Origin: Leptodactylus fallax
Lineage: Eukaryota > Chordata > Amphibia > Anura > Leptodactylidae
Assembly (NCBI GenBank): GCA_947044405.1
Contig: CAMRHE010000157.1
Coordinates: 3,920,501 to 3,984,500, forward strand
Reading direction: 5' to 3'
Length of the DNA: 64,000 nucleotides
The position numbers were made by a program, and so were the translations under genes. Below the pieces are notes generated by a model. That model did not search any database and was not told the DNA's origin. It saw only the letters and a list, made by a program, of their open reading frames with translations. Below are positions 1 through 12,800 of the stretch, in pieces (within the stretch, counting starts at the first letter, position 1; every line of letters starts with the position of its first letter).

Positions 1-40
1 TTTGCATCAGTCATGATTGATAACAGTGTCAAGAAACAGA

Positions 41-220
41 CTAAGACTGAGGCCCCCCACTTTTTTGTTGCAGATTTTGTTGCACTTTTTTTAACCTAAC
101 CCAGGAGAGAATTGAGCAAAAGGTAGAAGTATAAGTACGTCTTGGCTTTGGCACAAAAAACGTAAACAAAATCTGCAACAAAAAAAGCTACTATTCCGCA
201 ACGTGGGACCTTAGCCTAAA
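41..220. repeat. Palindromic MITE of the 'GGCCCCA' family
   Basis: The left end reads CTAAGACTGAGGCCCC and the right end is its approximate reverse complement (GTGGGACCTTAGCC). Inside each arm there is a copy of 'caaaatctgcaacaaaaa' or its complement. The same layout recurs at 13771-13994, 36676-36870, 25020-25340 and 56844-57412, so this is a dispersed family. It has no coding capacity. The class is not recognised; a non-autonomous DNA element is the likely explanation. Confidence 0.6.
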
Positions 221-614
221 GATCTCTTCTGTCTACTTTCAGTTTCTTTTGTTGAAAGAAAACACACCACATTTTTATATAGACACCAAATATGTATTGC
301 ATTTTATTGTTTTTAATTTTTTTACATAATTAAACATTTTAAATGGGAAAAGGAAGATTTTGGTCTTTTATTTTTTTAATATTTTAAACTTTTTTTTTTT
401 AACTTTTTTGTCTCATAAGGGAACTAATCTGTTAAACTGCAATCTTCCAATCACTCATATGATATACTGCTATATTAAAGTACTGTCATGTCTTATGTAC
501 AATTTCACTGCACTCTCAAAATCTTGCAGTTAGTAGAACACAATTTTATTGGTACATGTCTTCAGATATCAGGCTTACATGTGAACCAGAAACATAGGCC
601 AGGAATCAGGCATA

Positions 615-2220
615 CAGTGGGGAAAAAAAAGTATTTAGTCTGCCACCAATTGTGCAAGTTCTCCCACTTAAAAAGATGAGGCCGGCCTGTAATTGACATC
701 GTAGGTAGACCTCAACTATGAGAGACAAAATGAGAAAAAAAAATTCCAGAAAATCACATTGTCTGGTTTTTAAAGAATTTATTTGCAAATTATGGTGGAA
801 AATAAGTATTTGGTCAATAACAAAAGTGCATCTCAATACTTTGTTATATATCCTTTGTTGGCAATGACCGAGGTCAAACGTTTTCTGTAAGTCTTTACAA
901 GGTTGGCACACACTGTTGCTGGTATGTTGGCCCATTCCTCCATGCAGATCTCCTCTAGAGCAGTGATGTTTTGGGGCTGTCGCTGGGCAACACGGACTTT
1001 CAACTCCCTTCAAAGGTTTTCTATGGGGTTGAGATCTGGAGACTGGCTGGGCCACTCCAGGACCTTGAAATGCTTCTTACAAAGCCACTCCTCCGTTGTC
1101 CTGGCGGTGTGCTTGGGATCATTGTCATGCTGAAAGACCCAGCCACATTTCGTTTTCAATGCCCTTGCTGATGGAAGGAGGTTTGCACTCAAAATCTCAC
1201 GATACATGGCCCCATTCATTCTTTCATGTACATGGATCATTTGTCCTGGTCCCTTTGCAGAGAAACAACCCCAAAGCATGATGTTGCCACCCCCATGCTT
1301 CACAGTAGGTATGGTGTTCTTTGGATGCAACTCAGCATTCACTCTCCTCCAAACACGACGAGTTGTGTTTCTACCAAACAGTTCCACTTTGGTTTCATCT
1401 GACCATATGACATTCTCCCAATACTCTTCTGGAACATCTAAATGCTCTCTAGCAAACTTCAGACGGGCCCGGATATGTACTGGCTTAAACAGGGGGCAAA
1501 CGTCTGGCACTGCAGGATCTGAGTCCCTGGTGGCATAGTGTGTTACTGGCGGTAGCCTTTGTTACGTTAGTCCCAGCTTTCTGCAGGTCATTCACTAGGT
1601 CCCCCCATGTGGTTCTGGGATTTTTGCTCACCGTTCTTGTGATCATTTTCACCCCACAGGGTGAGATCTTGCGTGGATTCCCTGATTGAGGGAGATTATC
1701 AGTGGTCTTGTATGACTTCCATTTTCTAATTATTACTCCCAAAGTTGATTTCTTCACACCAAGCTGCTTGCCTATTGCAGATTCAGTCTTCCCAGCCTGG
1801 TGCAGGTCTACAATTTTGTTTCTGGTGTCCTTCCACAGCTCTTTTGACTTTACCATAGTGGAGTTTGGAGTGTGACTGTTTGAGGTTGTGGACAGGCGTC
1901 TTTTATACTGATAACAATGTCAAACAGGTGCCATTACTACAGGTAATGAGTGGAGGACAGAGGAGCCTCTTAAACAAGAAGTTACAGGTCTGCGAGAGCC
2001 AGAAATCTTGCTTGTTTGTAGGTGACCAAATACTTATTTTCCACCATAATTTGCAAATAAATTCTTAAAAAATCAGACAATGTGATTTTCTAGATATGTT
2101 TTCTCATTTTGTCTCTCATAGTTGAGGTCTACCTATGTTGTCAATTACAGACCTTTCTCATCTTTTTAAGTGGGAGAACTTGCACAATTGGTGGCTGACT
2201 AAATACTTTTTCCCCCACTG
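615..2220 (-). mobile_element. Tc1-like DNA transposon, inactive copy
   Basis: The element starts with CAGTGGGGAAAAAAAAGTAT and ends with the inverted copy (TTTTTCCCCCACTG). TA dinucleotides flank it at 613-614 and 2221-2222, the Tc1/mariner target duplication. The terminal inverted repeats are about 205 bp and well matched. One broken transposase gene lies between them on the minus strand. At 1606 bp it is the usual Tc1-like size. Confidence 0.93.
832..1856 (-). pseudogene. Tc1-like transposase pseudogene (DD34E)
   Basis: The coding region reads from ATG at 1856 down to a terminal KY-stop near 832. It holds the paired-type helix-turn-helix DNA-binding half (start [20 protein letters not shown]) and then the catalytic half, with [22 protein letters not shown] and [10 protein letters not shown] supplying the D, D and E residues. 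It is broken at least twice. A frameshift near 1490-1510 splits the DNA-binding and catalytic halves. An in-frame TGA just after NPIENL (about 1010) replaces the expected tryptophan, and beyond it the normal C-terminal tail continues. No full-length protein can be made from this copy. Confidence 0.9.
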
Positions 2221-2279
2221 TATATAAATGGCCCATAAAAAAAATATGTGGGAAAGCTGGTCCATGTAAAATCCCCTCA

Positions 2280-2440
2280 AATGACAAGGGGACACTCTCT
2301 TCGTCTAGACAAAAAAAGGTTTAACCTCCTTCTTTACCGTAAGGACTATGAATCTGTGAAATAGCCTACCCCAGGAGCTGGTCATAGCAGTCACATATGG
2401 CAGCACCAAAAAAGGCTTTTTAGAGCAAAATAGCATTAAT
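2280..2440. repeat. Possible LINE (CR1/L2-type) 3' fragment
   Basis: The stretch 'ggtttaacctccttctttac...gtgaaatagcctacc...gagctggtcat' resembles the conserved tail of CR1/L2-type reverse transcriptase elements, where a 'WN.LP..V' segment lies near the C-terminus. The frame is broken and no longer element can be followed. The assignment rests on remembered pattern only. Confidence 0.3.
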
Positions 2441-5400
2441 GCTTATGGAAATGTATAGATTACTAATTTCCTTCACTCATCCCTTCTGTCATGCCATTTC
2501 CTATCCCCTTTCCCTTGAACTTCATGGACTTATGTAAAACATCAATTGCAAACAGGTCTATGCTGGAGTGAACAAAATGACAAGCAGATATAATTGACGC
2601 ATTTTTCAATATGTTTACCATGTTCATGTCATTGATTTCTTGGGGACTTAGGCACATGTCTTCAGGTTCCTCACAACCCTGCAAGCCAGTTTTTCCTCTA
2701 TGATGGTTATACAGTATGTCCTAATAGGGTGTATACAAAAGGGATGACAATCCCTTCAACTACAGTATAATCATCTTTTACATGAGACTTATGTAATTTT
2801 ATGATAAACTGATTGTAAAACAGGAGTACAAATGTATAGCTGAAACTAACAATAGAGCTATAATGTCACATGGTTGTTCATCATATATAATCTGTAAGTG
2901 GCAAAATAGGAGAAGGACAGCACAGGAAAGAGACAATATGATAAAGAAAAAAAGGAACAAAGATAATGCAAAGAAAAATAAATAAAGATAAAAAAGGAAA
3001 GCTGCATGAATTATTTCAATGCACCTTCTGCAAAAAACTATATCATCACACTCACACAAACCTAGAATATCTAGCTGTGGGGGAAATTTGGGCGTTAGTC
3101 TAGACAGGTGTCCTGACCCTAACCTGTGCAGAGCATTTAGCGTAGAAAGAGGGACATTTGATAGACTGCATGTTTGTGCATTTTTTGGAAAGCACCCTGC
3201 ACTTTCTACTGCTGCATCCAGCAACTGTAATCCCTCACACAAAATGTGGTCCAGCCAAAACATAGTCCTCGTGACCTCATAAAGGACTTGTTGCCAGGAG
3301 CTGACACTGAAGCTGATAACTGACTACTTCTAATGTTCAGAGTATCAGACCTTCTGGTCTTAAAGGTAAAGTTACCAGTCCATGGCTTTGGCGAGATGAA
3401 AGTGCGGGTGCTGAAAAGCACAACACTAAACACTAGAAACAATGAGAAAGTTGTTAGACCACTGTACCTCCAGGGATGAGAAGCAAGACACATGACAAGC
3501 ATGAGTGAGGGTCCTGCAGACCCTTTATTGTTAGCTCACAGGCTTCCACTTGTAACATCTATTGGCATGCCTTAATATAATAACACCTACAAAACAATGG
3601 GCTGCATAATATAAATAATTACTATTATTAATTATTTATATTATTAATAAACTAAGCATTTTGGTTACATTTGGTGTATTGAAGTCTATTAGTACGGATT
3701 ATGCAGCCCATGGATTTGTAGGTGTTATTGTTTATTTATATTGTGGGAGCTGAGAATTGGGAATCGATTTGCCCAATTCCTCTGCTTGTAGGTGTTTAGT
3801 GACATGTCTCAATAGTCTGACCTCCTGTCCATGTCTTCTACTACAGGTAGCCAACACTAACTCTCTGAGAGTTGTCTTCTCATTTATTCTTTCCAGCACT
3901 GAAGCACAACTCTAGCTCCTTCAAGCTTCTATTACCTACTTTTAAGTCTGGTGATACACCTTTGCTATGCAACTCAGTCTTATAGACTCAGACTGCCTCA
4001 AAAAGGAACAAGCAAATCCCAAGATGGCAAGGTATTCACTGTGCTACTATTAGCATACCGTATCTCAACCAGCCTATGTCAATTTTGTGCAAAACCTTGT
4101 CTGGCGTAGATATGAAGACAGAAGATAGAAAATAATGGGTCAGTGTTAGCCATGAAAATCATGGCTAGTACACTGACAAAGAACACGTTCACGTACATGG
4201 AGCCTAAGAGGACCCTAATTCAAGGCAAGAGCCAGTCAGTAGGCTACTGACAGAGTCCCCAGGGCAGGAACAAGCAGGGACTAAGCAGAAGGCTAAAACA
4301 GAATATGAGTATTTGAGCAGTTTGAGAAATTTGCAAATGGTTAATAGTTGTATTTCGTTGTCCATTGGGACCTTAGAATTCATTTTACTGGTGAGCCCTA
4401 GACAACCAGTCTGACACTACGGCCTTACCATCCTGAAGTCTATCAGTCAAGTACTGACTACCATCTAGCCAGGGCCCAGAAACCCGGTACATCCTAGGAC
4501 AAATGTCTAGTAGAGGGTTTTACAGTTTGCTCTTGCCATTTCTAATCGATGCAAATTACATTATTTCTTACAATAATACATTGTTACAAACTATGTATAC
4601 CTTGGCAACCAGTTTTCTTACTTTTCAAATGTATGAAAGTAAAAAACTTTACAAATTCTCTATCATTTTGTGTTTATAATTCCTATCCCTATCTATGTAT
4701 CTCCATGCAGACAGTCTGATCCTGAAGTCATATTCTTTTCCTTCTGCCCCATATGTATGGCTAAGATACATCCATTAGGTTACCGTGAAATAAGGAACAG
4801 AAGAGAATATAACTATAAATATTAAACTACACAGAGCTTGTTTGTAGTCTGTTACCATGGAGACATATAAACTACATGTACACTAAGTATGGCAAATGTG
4901 GGCACCGTATCTGAAAACTTCCATAGACATTACATAAAAGTTTCTAACATCTAGTATCTAGGACCAGATTTAAGATGAAATAGTTAAGTGACTGACTGAG
5001 AACTAGAAATCTAGGCCTGTGCTTCTTAAACTGTGTCATAGTCCTTACCAGTGAGGCACCTTCTAGCTGTAGGTGAGGAGCTCGGGAGCTAGTTTTTTAC
5101 AGAAGTGACTATAAGGTGCATAGTCCTTTTCCTGGCTGCACACATCTCTTGTTTGGCAACATAATTTTTTTTCTTTTAGGCCTATTATAATGTGATAGTA
5201 TTAGGACATGATGATGCATTGTGCCAACTAACATTCATTTCTTTCTGTGTTTGGTGCACTGAGAACTACTACAGCTATACACCCATCCATAAATACGTGC
5301 ATAATGTATGTGTTGCCCCACTGATAAATTAAACCGATATGATGACAAAAGTGTTGCCATATTGTTGGTTTGATCATCTTTTTTGGACCCTTTTAGTATA

Positions 5401-6249
5401 AGATAATGTACCCAACACATTTTATTGGAACATTTCCACTGGTTCCTTAGAACAATGGGCAATGCTATTAACTTAATTCCCACCTTCAGTATTACATAGT
5501 ATAGAAATATAACTGAATTACTACAACTCTATGGAGTCTGCTTAGAGAAGCTTGGCCTTGCAGACATAATGGAGTGATTCATGAAAACCAGCTTATTGAA
5601 CGCCAGGGGAGAATGCTCCTCATTTATAGAGACACACGCCTCTTCATGTATGAGCGGCATTCTCCAACAGGGCTGTGCACCTGTATTGAATTGTATGCCT
5701 AAAATAATTGGCACAGATTTCAGGCATCATTTACGCCGTTAAACTGTTGAAATTATGCTAAATTTGTCAGGGTTATTGGCCCTGCCCACGCCCTGTCCTT
5801 TTTACGAAAGTGGCAAAACTGGTGCAAAAAAGAAAAAGCCACACTTTTTTGTGCCAAAAACAATTTACACAAAAATATTGTGACTTTTTATGCCTTGTAC
5901 ACCAGAAAACTCATGTACGTAGCATAATAAATCTGCTCCATAGTTTTTCCCTGAACATATAGGGGCACATTTATGAAGTCTGGCATATTGAACAGCAGTT
6001 TTCAAAACCTCGGCGGCAATGAAACAGGTGCGTGCTTTATGCTCCTCCCCTGGGCTTGTAGCTGGCATAAACTTGAGTGATCATTTGCGCCAGTGAAGTG
6101 GTATAAATGATATTAAATCTAGTGCAACTCCTGTGCCAACTGAATATATCTAGTAGAAAGTTATGTTATCTTCTTCCGCAGGAGTACTGTACATGTCAGC
6201 TATATATTATCAGACCGGCTTGTCAAAGCGGAGAACAAGTGGTAAAGAT
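2441..6249. other. Intergenic region 5' of ANPEP, no gene recognised
   Basis: I find no exon with recognisable homology here. It holds a nested palindrome at 3577-3735 and a repeat at about 5570-6090 with 'aaatctgctcc' and 'gcacatttatgaag' segments shared with 59195-59300. Two overlapping minus-strand open frames lie at 3206-3502 and 2799-3263; the first begins with a hydrophobic stretch that looks like a signal anchor but matches nothing I know. The remainder is AT-rich and unremarkable. Confidence 0.5.
3577..3735. repeat. Nested palindromic element
   Basis: The outer arms are about 32 bp ('aacacctacaaa...gggctgcataat' at 3577-3610 and its inverted copy at 3698-3735), with only a few mismatches. 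Immediately inside the left arm is a second AT-only hairpin, 'aataatt...aattatt', at 3605-3645. The shape suggests a small MITE or foldback element. Confidence 0.55.
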
Positions 6250-6295
6250 TTGGATAGACAATTGATTTGGCCGCCTACAACCTTTGATCCAAGTA

Positions 6296-6308
6296 GTTAA
6301 AGTTTTAC
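6296..6308 (+). promoter_or_regulatory. HNF1-like binding site upstream of ANPEP
   Basis: GTTAAAGTTTTAC matches the HNF1 palindrome GTTAATNATTAAC at 9 or 10 of the 12 informative bases. It lies about 42 bp upstream of the TATA box. Mammalian ANPEP uses an HNF1 site at a similar distance in its epithelial promoter, so position and sequence agree. Function is inferred. Confidence 0.5.
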
Positions 6309-6349
6309 TGAACACAGATACAACCTCCTACCTCTAGATTGTGAGAAGG

Positions 6350-6358
6350 TATAAAAAG
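6350..6358 (+). promoter_or_regulatory. TATA box of ANPEP
   Basis: TATAAAAAG lies 44-52 bp upstream of the ANPEP start codon. It predicts a transcription start near 6380 and a 5' leader of only about 20-25 bases. This matches the TATA-driven, short-leader epithelial promoter known for mammalian ANPEP. Confidence 0.65.
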
Positions 6359-6401
6359 GACAGCATCTTCATTCTCCCTTCCTGTGGTACCTCCTGGCAC
6401 A

Positions 6402-7018
6402 ATGGCAAAAGGTTTTTACGTGACCAAGATTTTGGCCTTTGTCAGCATATTCTTTGCTATAGCTGCAGTTGCCACAGTAATAGCTCTGGCAGTTGTTTAT
6501 GCAAATGAGAAGAACAACAAAAAGACAGACAATGGAGGAACCACAACAACCACCACCACTACACCCACAACAACTACAATCACACCATCTATAAAACCTA
6601 CTACCACAACTCCTACATCCAATAAAGTATGGGATAAATATCGGCTTCCAGAAAATCTAGTACCAGAACACTATGATATTGACCTCAGACCTATTTTAAC
6701 AAAAAATACCGAAGGACTTTATGTCTTTCATGGGGTCAGCAAAGCCTATTTCATATGTAAAACACCAACACGACATGTCATTATCCACAGTAAAAAACTC
6801 AATCATACAGCGGATCCAGTGCTCACCGATGAAGATGGCAATGAGATCAGCACAAACAAATACTTTTTAGTGGAGAAGACCAATTATTTAGTACTACCTC
6901 TCAATGTACAACTGCAGCCTGGGACAAAATATATACTTCATACCACATTTGTGGGAGAACTGGCGGATGATCTGGCAGGATTTTACCGCAGTGAATATGT
7001 AGAAGATGGCACAACCAA
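6402..7018 (+). CDS. ANPEP: ANPEP exon 1
   Basis: Encodes residues 1-205 plus two bases of 206: cytoplasmic tail, signal-anchor helix, Thr-rich stalk, and the N-terminal beta domain through [15 protein letters not shown], which is identical to the human motif. Donor AA|GTAAGT. The stalk is almost pure ACN threonine codons. Confidence 0.95.
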
Positions 7019-7618
7019 GTAAGTCTCAATATAATAATGCAATATATACCTATCTTATGTTTCGGTTTATAAATGGTATTTATACTCCAGTTACAAGTAA
7101 ACAGATCCAGTTGGAGACCTATAATGTTCCATCTTCCGAGTTCCTGGTTTTAGGATCTACATTATGTATTGCTGTCAAATAACATCATTGCCAGTAATTG
7201 TAAACTTCTCATACTTAAAAGTGATTTGGCATGTCACTAGTATATATAATGTATAATCGAAAAAAAAAAACTATAAAACAAGTTTGAAATCTATCTATCT
7301 ATCTATGATATATTGTTTTAACAATGGCATATTACCAGCATGATTTAAAAAGGGACGTTTCAACCCCACCACCTCTTCGCGTTATGAAATAGGTGCTTCT
7401 CCACTGATTCTGGCACAGTTGTAATTTTTTTCCCTAGCCCCCACTATTCCTGAACAACCAGTTCTGTTAGTTTCAGCACCCAATATGCTAATTACACTCT
7501 CTATGGTAAGGTGGGCTGTCCCCAGATGGAGCAGACAGCTCAGTACTGCCCACCTGATGATAGAAGACCTAATTAACATATTGGGTCCTAAAACTAACAG
7601 CACCAATTGCTTAGAAAT

Positions 7619-7654
<36 letters not shown>

Positions 7655-9771
7655 GGGGGGGGCTACAGAAAAATTATAATTCAATGAGCTGGTGAAAAGT
7701 CCTCTTTAAAGGGATTGTCCAAATTCCTGTCTATTGAAGACATCATCAATATTCCAGAGCAGAGAATCACTGCAAAGAGCAACTCTCACTTTGAAGGGGC
7801 TGTCACCACTATGTATTACATGGGTACAAATTAGTACCATGTAATATTGTTTTGCTTGCAAGAAAATGACATGTGCCAGAAGTGATAATAGCTGTTTGAA
7901 AGAATTTTTTTTTTTTAATCTTTTTATTTAAGCAAAATAGCGACACAGGAAAAACAGCAGCGGCAGCGCATTGTGGTTTTTCCTGCAACGCTTTTCACAG
8001 AAAGTCCACAGAGGTTTCAGCTTCCATTATACCTATAGGGAAACCGCTGGCGTTTCCGTAGGTATAATTGACACGCTGCAATTTCCAAAACCACAACAGT
8101 TTTGGAAATTGCAGTATGTCTGTTACATGTATTTTTCCGCAGTGTGTGGATGGGATTCGCTATGCAGGGACTATAAAACGCCTTGTTTTTTCCGTGTTTA
8201 CGCCAGGTGGAGCCCAGCCTAAAAGTGTAATGAGTGGTGTAAATATGTTACAAGTCACAAAATTTTAGCTCAAATAAGCTCAAAAAGTTACAAATTCCTG
8301 TTTTGCAACATTTTAACAGAATTCTGGAGTGCAGGACTCAATAGATCTGTCTAGTTATATAAATTGATTCATCTGATGTTCATGTATCAATGCTTGACAA
8401 CTTGCTTAGGAGCTATCTGCCAACTTTCTCATTAAAACGTATATTTGGTGACAGGATCATAGCCGCTACACAAATGCAGGCCCCCAATGCTCGGAAGGCA
8501 TTCCCCTGCTTTGATGAGCCGGCATTGAAGGCTACTTTCAGCATCACCCTCAGACATAAGCCGGATTATGTGGCACTGTCAAACATGAATGTGTCAGGTA
8601 AGTCATTGCCTTTTAAGGCCGGGGACATACAGGACGAAATCTCTATGGGTTAGTCAACACCCACAAGCCAGTGAAAATTTGCAGGGGTCTACAGATAAAA
8701 CTGTAGGTGAGCCAATTGGGTGATTTTGCTGCAGCAATCTTGCAGTGGAAAAGGCTTCCGAATGTCCCTGTGGATAATCTGCAGTGTTTTCACTGTGTGT
8801 GGCCTAAGCCTAAGAGAAATATACATAGAAGACACCTGTGAGTGTGCATATATGGATGGATATCAGATGCTTAGCCCCCTTTAATCCATAACACTGAAAA
8901 TGAGAGTGTACTGTGCATGATAAAACATTTTTTTGCAGTGATGCGTTTCCCATTATAGACTGTGGCAATTTGGATACTGACATCCATAAGATGACTAAAG
9001 GGAGTTAGCATAGCAGACATTTGGCTCCACTGTATGGCACTCCAAAATGGATGTACTGTAAGCAGTCACTCACACCCCTGAAAAGGACCAAGATTTTGTA
9101 GAGTAGCGCTGTCAATCATTGGTCCTCCTCAGATAGGAGGCATTGCTAGAACTATTTGGTGCCCACTATTCTAACTTTGGCTATATACACTAAAATGTCA
9201 CTGTGTCATCACAGTTGTACTATAAGCAAAGTTGTAGCTGGGCTTTTCTTTTATGTGTCACTGTCTGCCCCACATACTCATACACCTAGAACTTAACAAA
9301 ACTTATATTCTGTATATATCTCACTATATAGCACTTATCAAAGTGCTGCCAAACCTGTATCCATATACATCTTGCTGTGCTATTGTAAGTTAAGAGAACC
9401 TGTCACCCATCCTTACATGTATCCCCCCATTCACAGGAGTCCCTGCCTTCCAGAAACATATGGGACATAGCACAGGACAGTATGTCGATGGGAGGCAGGG
9501 ACACTTAGTAACATAGATAACTATACTGCTAGGACTGCCTCTCCTGGCATACATTCCAGGCCGGTAAATCTGGCCAACACATGGACCAAGTTTAACGGCT
9601 TTAAGATTTAACATAATCTGTATTTTGGTAAATGTGTTTAGATATAACCACTGAACAGTGGCAAAATGAACAATGGACAGTCACAAACTTTGAAAAGTCT
9701 CCAAGGATGGCAACATATCTGGTGGCCTTTATCGTTTCTCAATTTAAAGCTGTTGGTGATAATAGGGTAAG

Positions 9772-9802
<31 letters not shown>

Positions 9803-12800
9803 GTTTGGCTGTCTCTCTTTCAACCTATCATTTATTTTTTTTTCCATTTGTGCATCACAATTTTTTACATTTTCCATTGATATAGCTGTATGAGGGCTTG
9901 TTTTTTTTTTTTTTTTTTTTAATACAAGCTGTATATTTGAATGGACTACATATAATATATTGAAAAATGCTATTTTTTCTAGATAGTTTTTTTTATTGAT
10001 TTGCCTTTTTTATGTTTTTCTTATTTGGATTTGTTTATTTTTTCACTGCATACTAAAAAAATGATATAATAATTTTATTCGGTATAATACTTTTAAAAAA
10101 AATCATTTGTTTTTGTATTACCATGTTCGAAGAGTCATGTGAGCGCTTTTTCTGGAGGGGTGACACTGTATATATCATTTTGGGGTATATACCAATTTGT
10201 GATAATTTTTTTTGCTCAATTTTTGATAGGTGAGGTGACAACCAATACCAACCATATGAAAGTGGCCTAACACAACAACTAGTGCTAGCTGACATGCACT
10301 AGGTGTATAATTCTGTGATCTCTAGAAAAATATATATTAGCAGTTTAATATATATTATATAAATATATATTAACAGAGATATTAATAAATATTTAGTATA
10401 CTCAGTACATTTACTCCATTATACCAATTGACAGGTTAAAATCTGGGGCCGTCGAAAGGCAATTGAGGACGACAATCAAGGAGAGTATGCACTGAATGTC
10501 ACAAAGCCAATTTTGGAGTTTTTTGAGAGATATTATGATGCACCTTATCCTCTGCCAAAATCAGGTATGTGTATGGGTTTTTAAAATATAAATGGCTCAG
10601 ATATTAATAAAAATTATGGAGTCTGAGAGGTTGATGAGGCTATATAGTTTTTTCTCTTGTTTTTAACTACTTAAAGAAGACCTCTCAAGTCCTCAGATCC
10701 CTTACATGTTAATTTAGGCTAAGTGTCTGCATAGCGAAACACAACTAAAAAATGCTGCAGGAAAAAACACAGTAAAAACAGATGGCAGACAACTGGACGC
10801 TAGCCGATTGGTAAAGCAGTGATGAATGATGAGTGTAGTGTCACTGTCACAATGTTAGTGGTGAATGAGGGTTAACACCAATGCCACATGTCAGTAGTTT
10901 CTTTGGGTTACCTGCAAGAACCAAGCTCAGTCTGTATGTCAGACATGAGAGCTAGGTCAGAGTTACCAGGTAAGCATGAGTGGTTAGCCTCATAGGAGGA
11001 GGAAGTTCCTAATGGCTATGTAGTTTAGTGCACATCCCTGGCCAGGATGCAGCCTATGTTGTATTATTCTTTTGTGGGGTAGTCGTCAGAGGTTAGCCAA
11101 GTTGTCGAAGACAGAGGGTCTAAGCCATCTCAGGACGAACTGGCAGCCAATGGTAAAGTAGTCTCCTGGAACTCAGAGAGTGTGGCCTTATGAGTGTGTA
11201 TATATTCTGCCTTGTACCGAGGAGGGCAGTAGGATTACCGTTTGCCATGTTCATAGACTATAAATACTCTAAAGAAGTACTGATGTTAGTGGCTGTTAAA
11301 GTGTACCTGCATACAGCTTGCCTATGTTTGATGTCTCTAGTGCTATATGGCAAAGACAATCCTGAGGAAAAAAAAGCTGTGGATTAGAGGAAAACTCCTT
11401 CCCCATAGGCAGGCTGTTGAAGACAGGAGAATTCTACAGGGCCGATGCAATACAAAACAGTTATATTTCTCTCTCTTTTTTTTTCTGTACGCTACTGAAG
11501 GCTTTTTAGTAAATAATTTCCATACTGTAAATACAGTCTCTAAAGTTTGATACCATTGTGCCTCCACAATGTTGCACATTCATAAAAAGACCTGTAGCTG
11601 GGCGGATTAGACATTTGCATAATATTGTTTCCTCTTCCGTAGACCAGGTAGCTATCCCAGACTTCGGTGCAGGAGCCATGGAGAACTGGGGACTTGTCAT
11701 ATACAGAGAGACTGCACTTTTTTATGATTCTAGGGAATCTTCTATTAACAACAAGGAGAGGGTGCTCGAAGTGATATCTCATGAGCTTGCACATCAGGTT
11801 GGCTATATTTCTGAATTGAGTTTGTGTGTTGACCTGAAATCTTATAGTATACCTCTTATTAGCAGGGTCCTTCATGAAAGTGCAGAGCTATGATTTAACT
11901 ACAGTGCCATACACATTGATAGGTCACTTCATAAATCATGCTTACAATACAAGTTTACTTCTGTTGTAGTGGTTTGGCAATCTTGTAACAAGTCGATGGT
12001 GGAATGATCTGTGGCTGAATGAAGGTTTTGCCTCTTATGTAGAATTTTTGGGAGCCGACTATGCAGAGCCCACCTGGAATATAGTAGGTATCCTTGAGAT
12101 TTTCTAGTAAAGTAGCATGATAAAGTTGGATAAGTGATAACAATGAAAATGAAATATAACAAGATATAAAGACAATTGACAATTAAATATCATAATATAT
12201 AAACTTACTAAGTAGTAAGTAATTGAACAATAATAAGCATTTGTAATGGGGAGCCTAGTTCCTACAAATGTATTTTCAATCTGCACCAATTCTTGATATG
12301 AAGTTTTTTTTTCTAACAATATTTCACGTACATATTTGTGTGATCCTTAAAATGTTGACCTTTATTATTTGACTGCTCTGAGTTGAGCTGGCAACAAACA
12401 CACTTACCATTAAAGTTTTAGGGCATTGCTTTCTATAACCATGACAGTGTGGTCAGTGAGTATCTGACCTGTTAATCTAGAGAACAGAGGAAGCAAGTGC
12501 CTTCAATTTCTTTACTGCACAGCAGATGACCGGGAGCACTGTACAAGAAGACAGAGAGGTTGACCTCATTCAAGAGAAACGTGGATACCAGAGATACTAG
12601 AGAAGAAGCTGTTCAGGACAAATTATGCTTCTGTTCTTTAATGTGTTCACAAAGACATCAATTGTTTATTAGTGACAAGTGCTGATATTATTGTAGTATT
12701 TATTGCAGGGCCGTTTTAATGCATTGGGGGGTCCTGTGCAAACTTGAAAGTGAGCCCCCCAATGCTCCCCTCAACCGCCAATGTTACATAAAAAAAAAAA

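Noticed and set aside
6384..6401. Upstream GTG start in frame with ANPEP exon 1
   Set aside because: It adds only VPPGT before MAKGFY. The ATG at 6402 matches the mammalian N-terminus, and a GTG start is not expected in this gene.
11798..11893. Open frame continuing past ANPEP exon 5
   Set aside because: HELAHQ must be followed by WFGN, which begins exon 6. The frame past GTTGGC is intron read-through.
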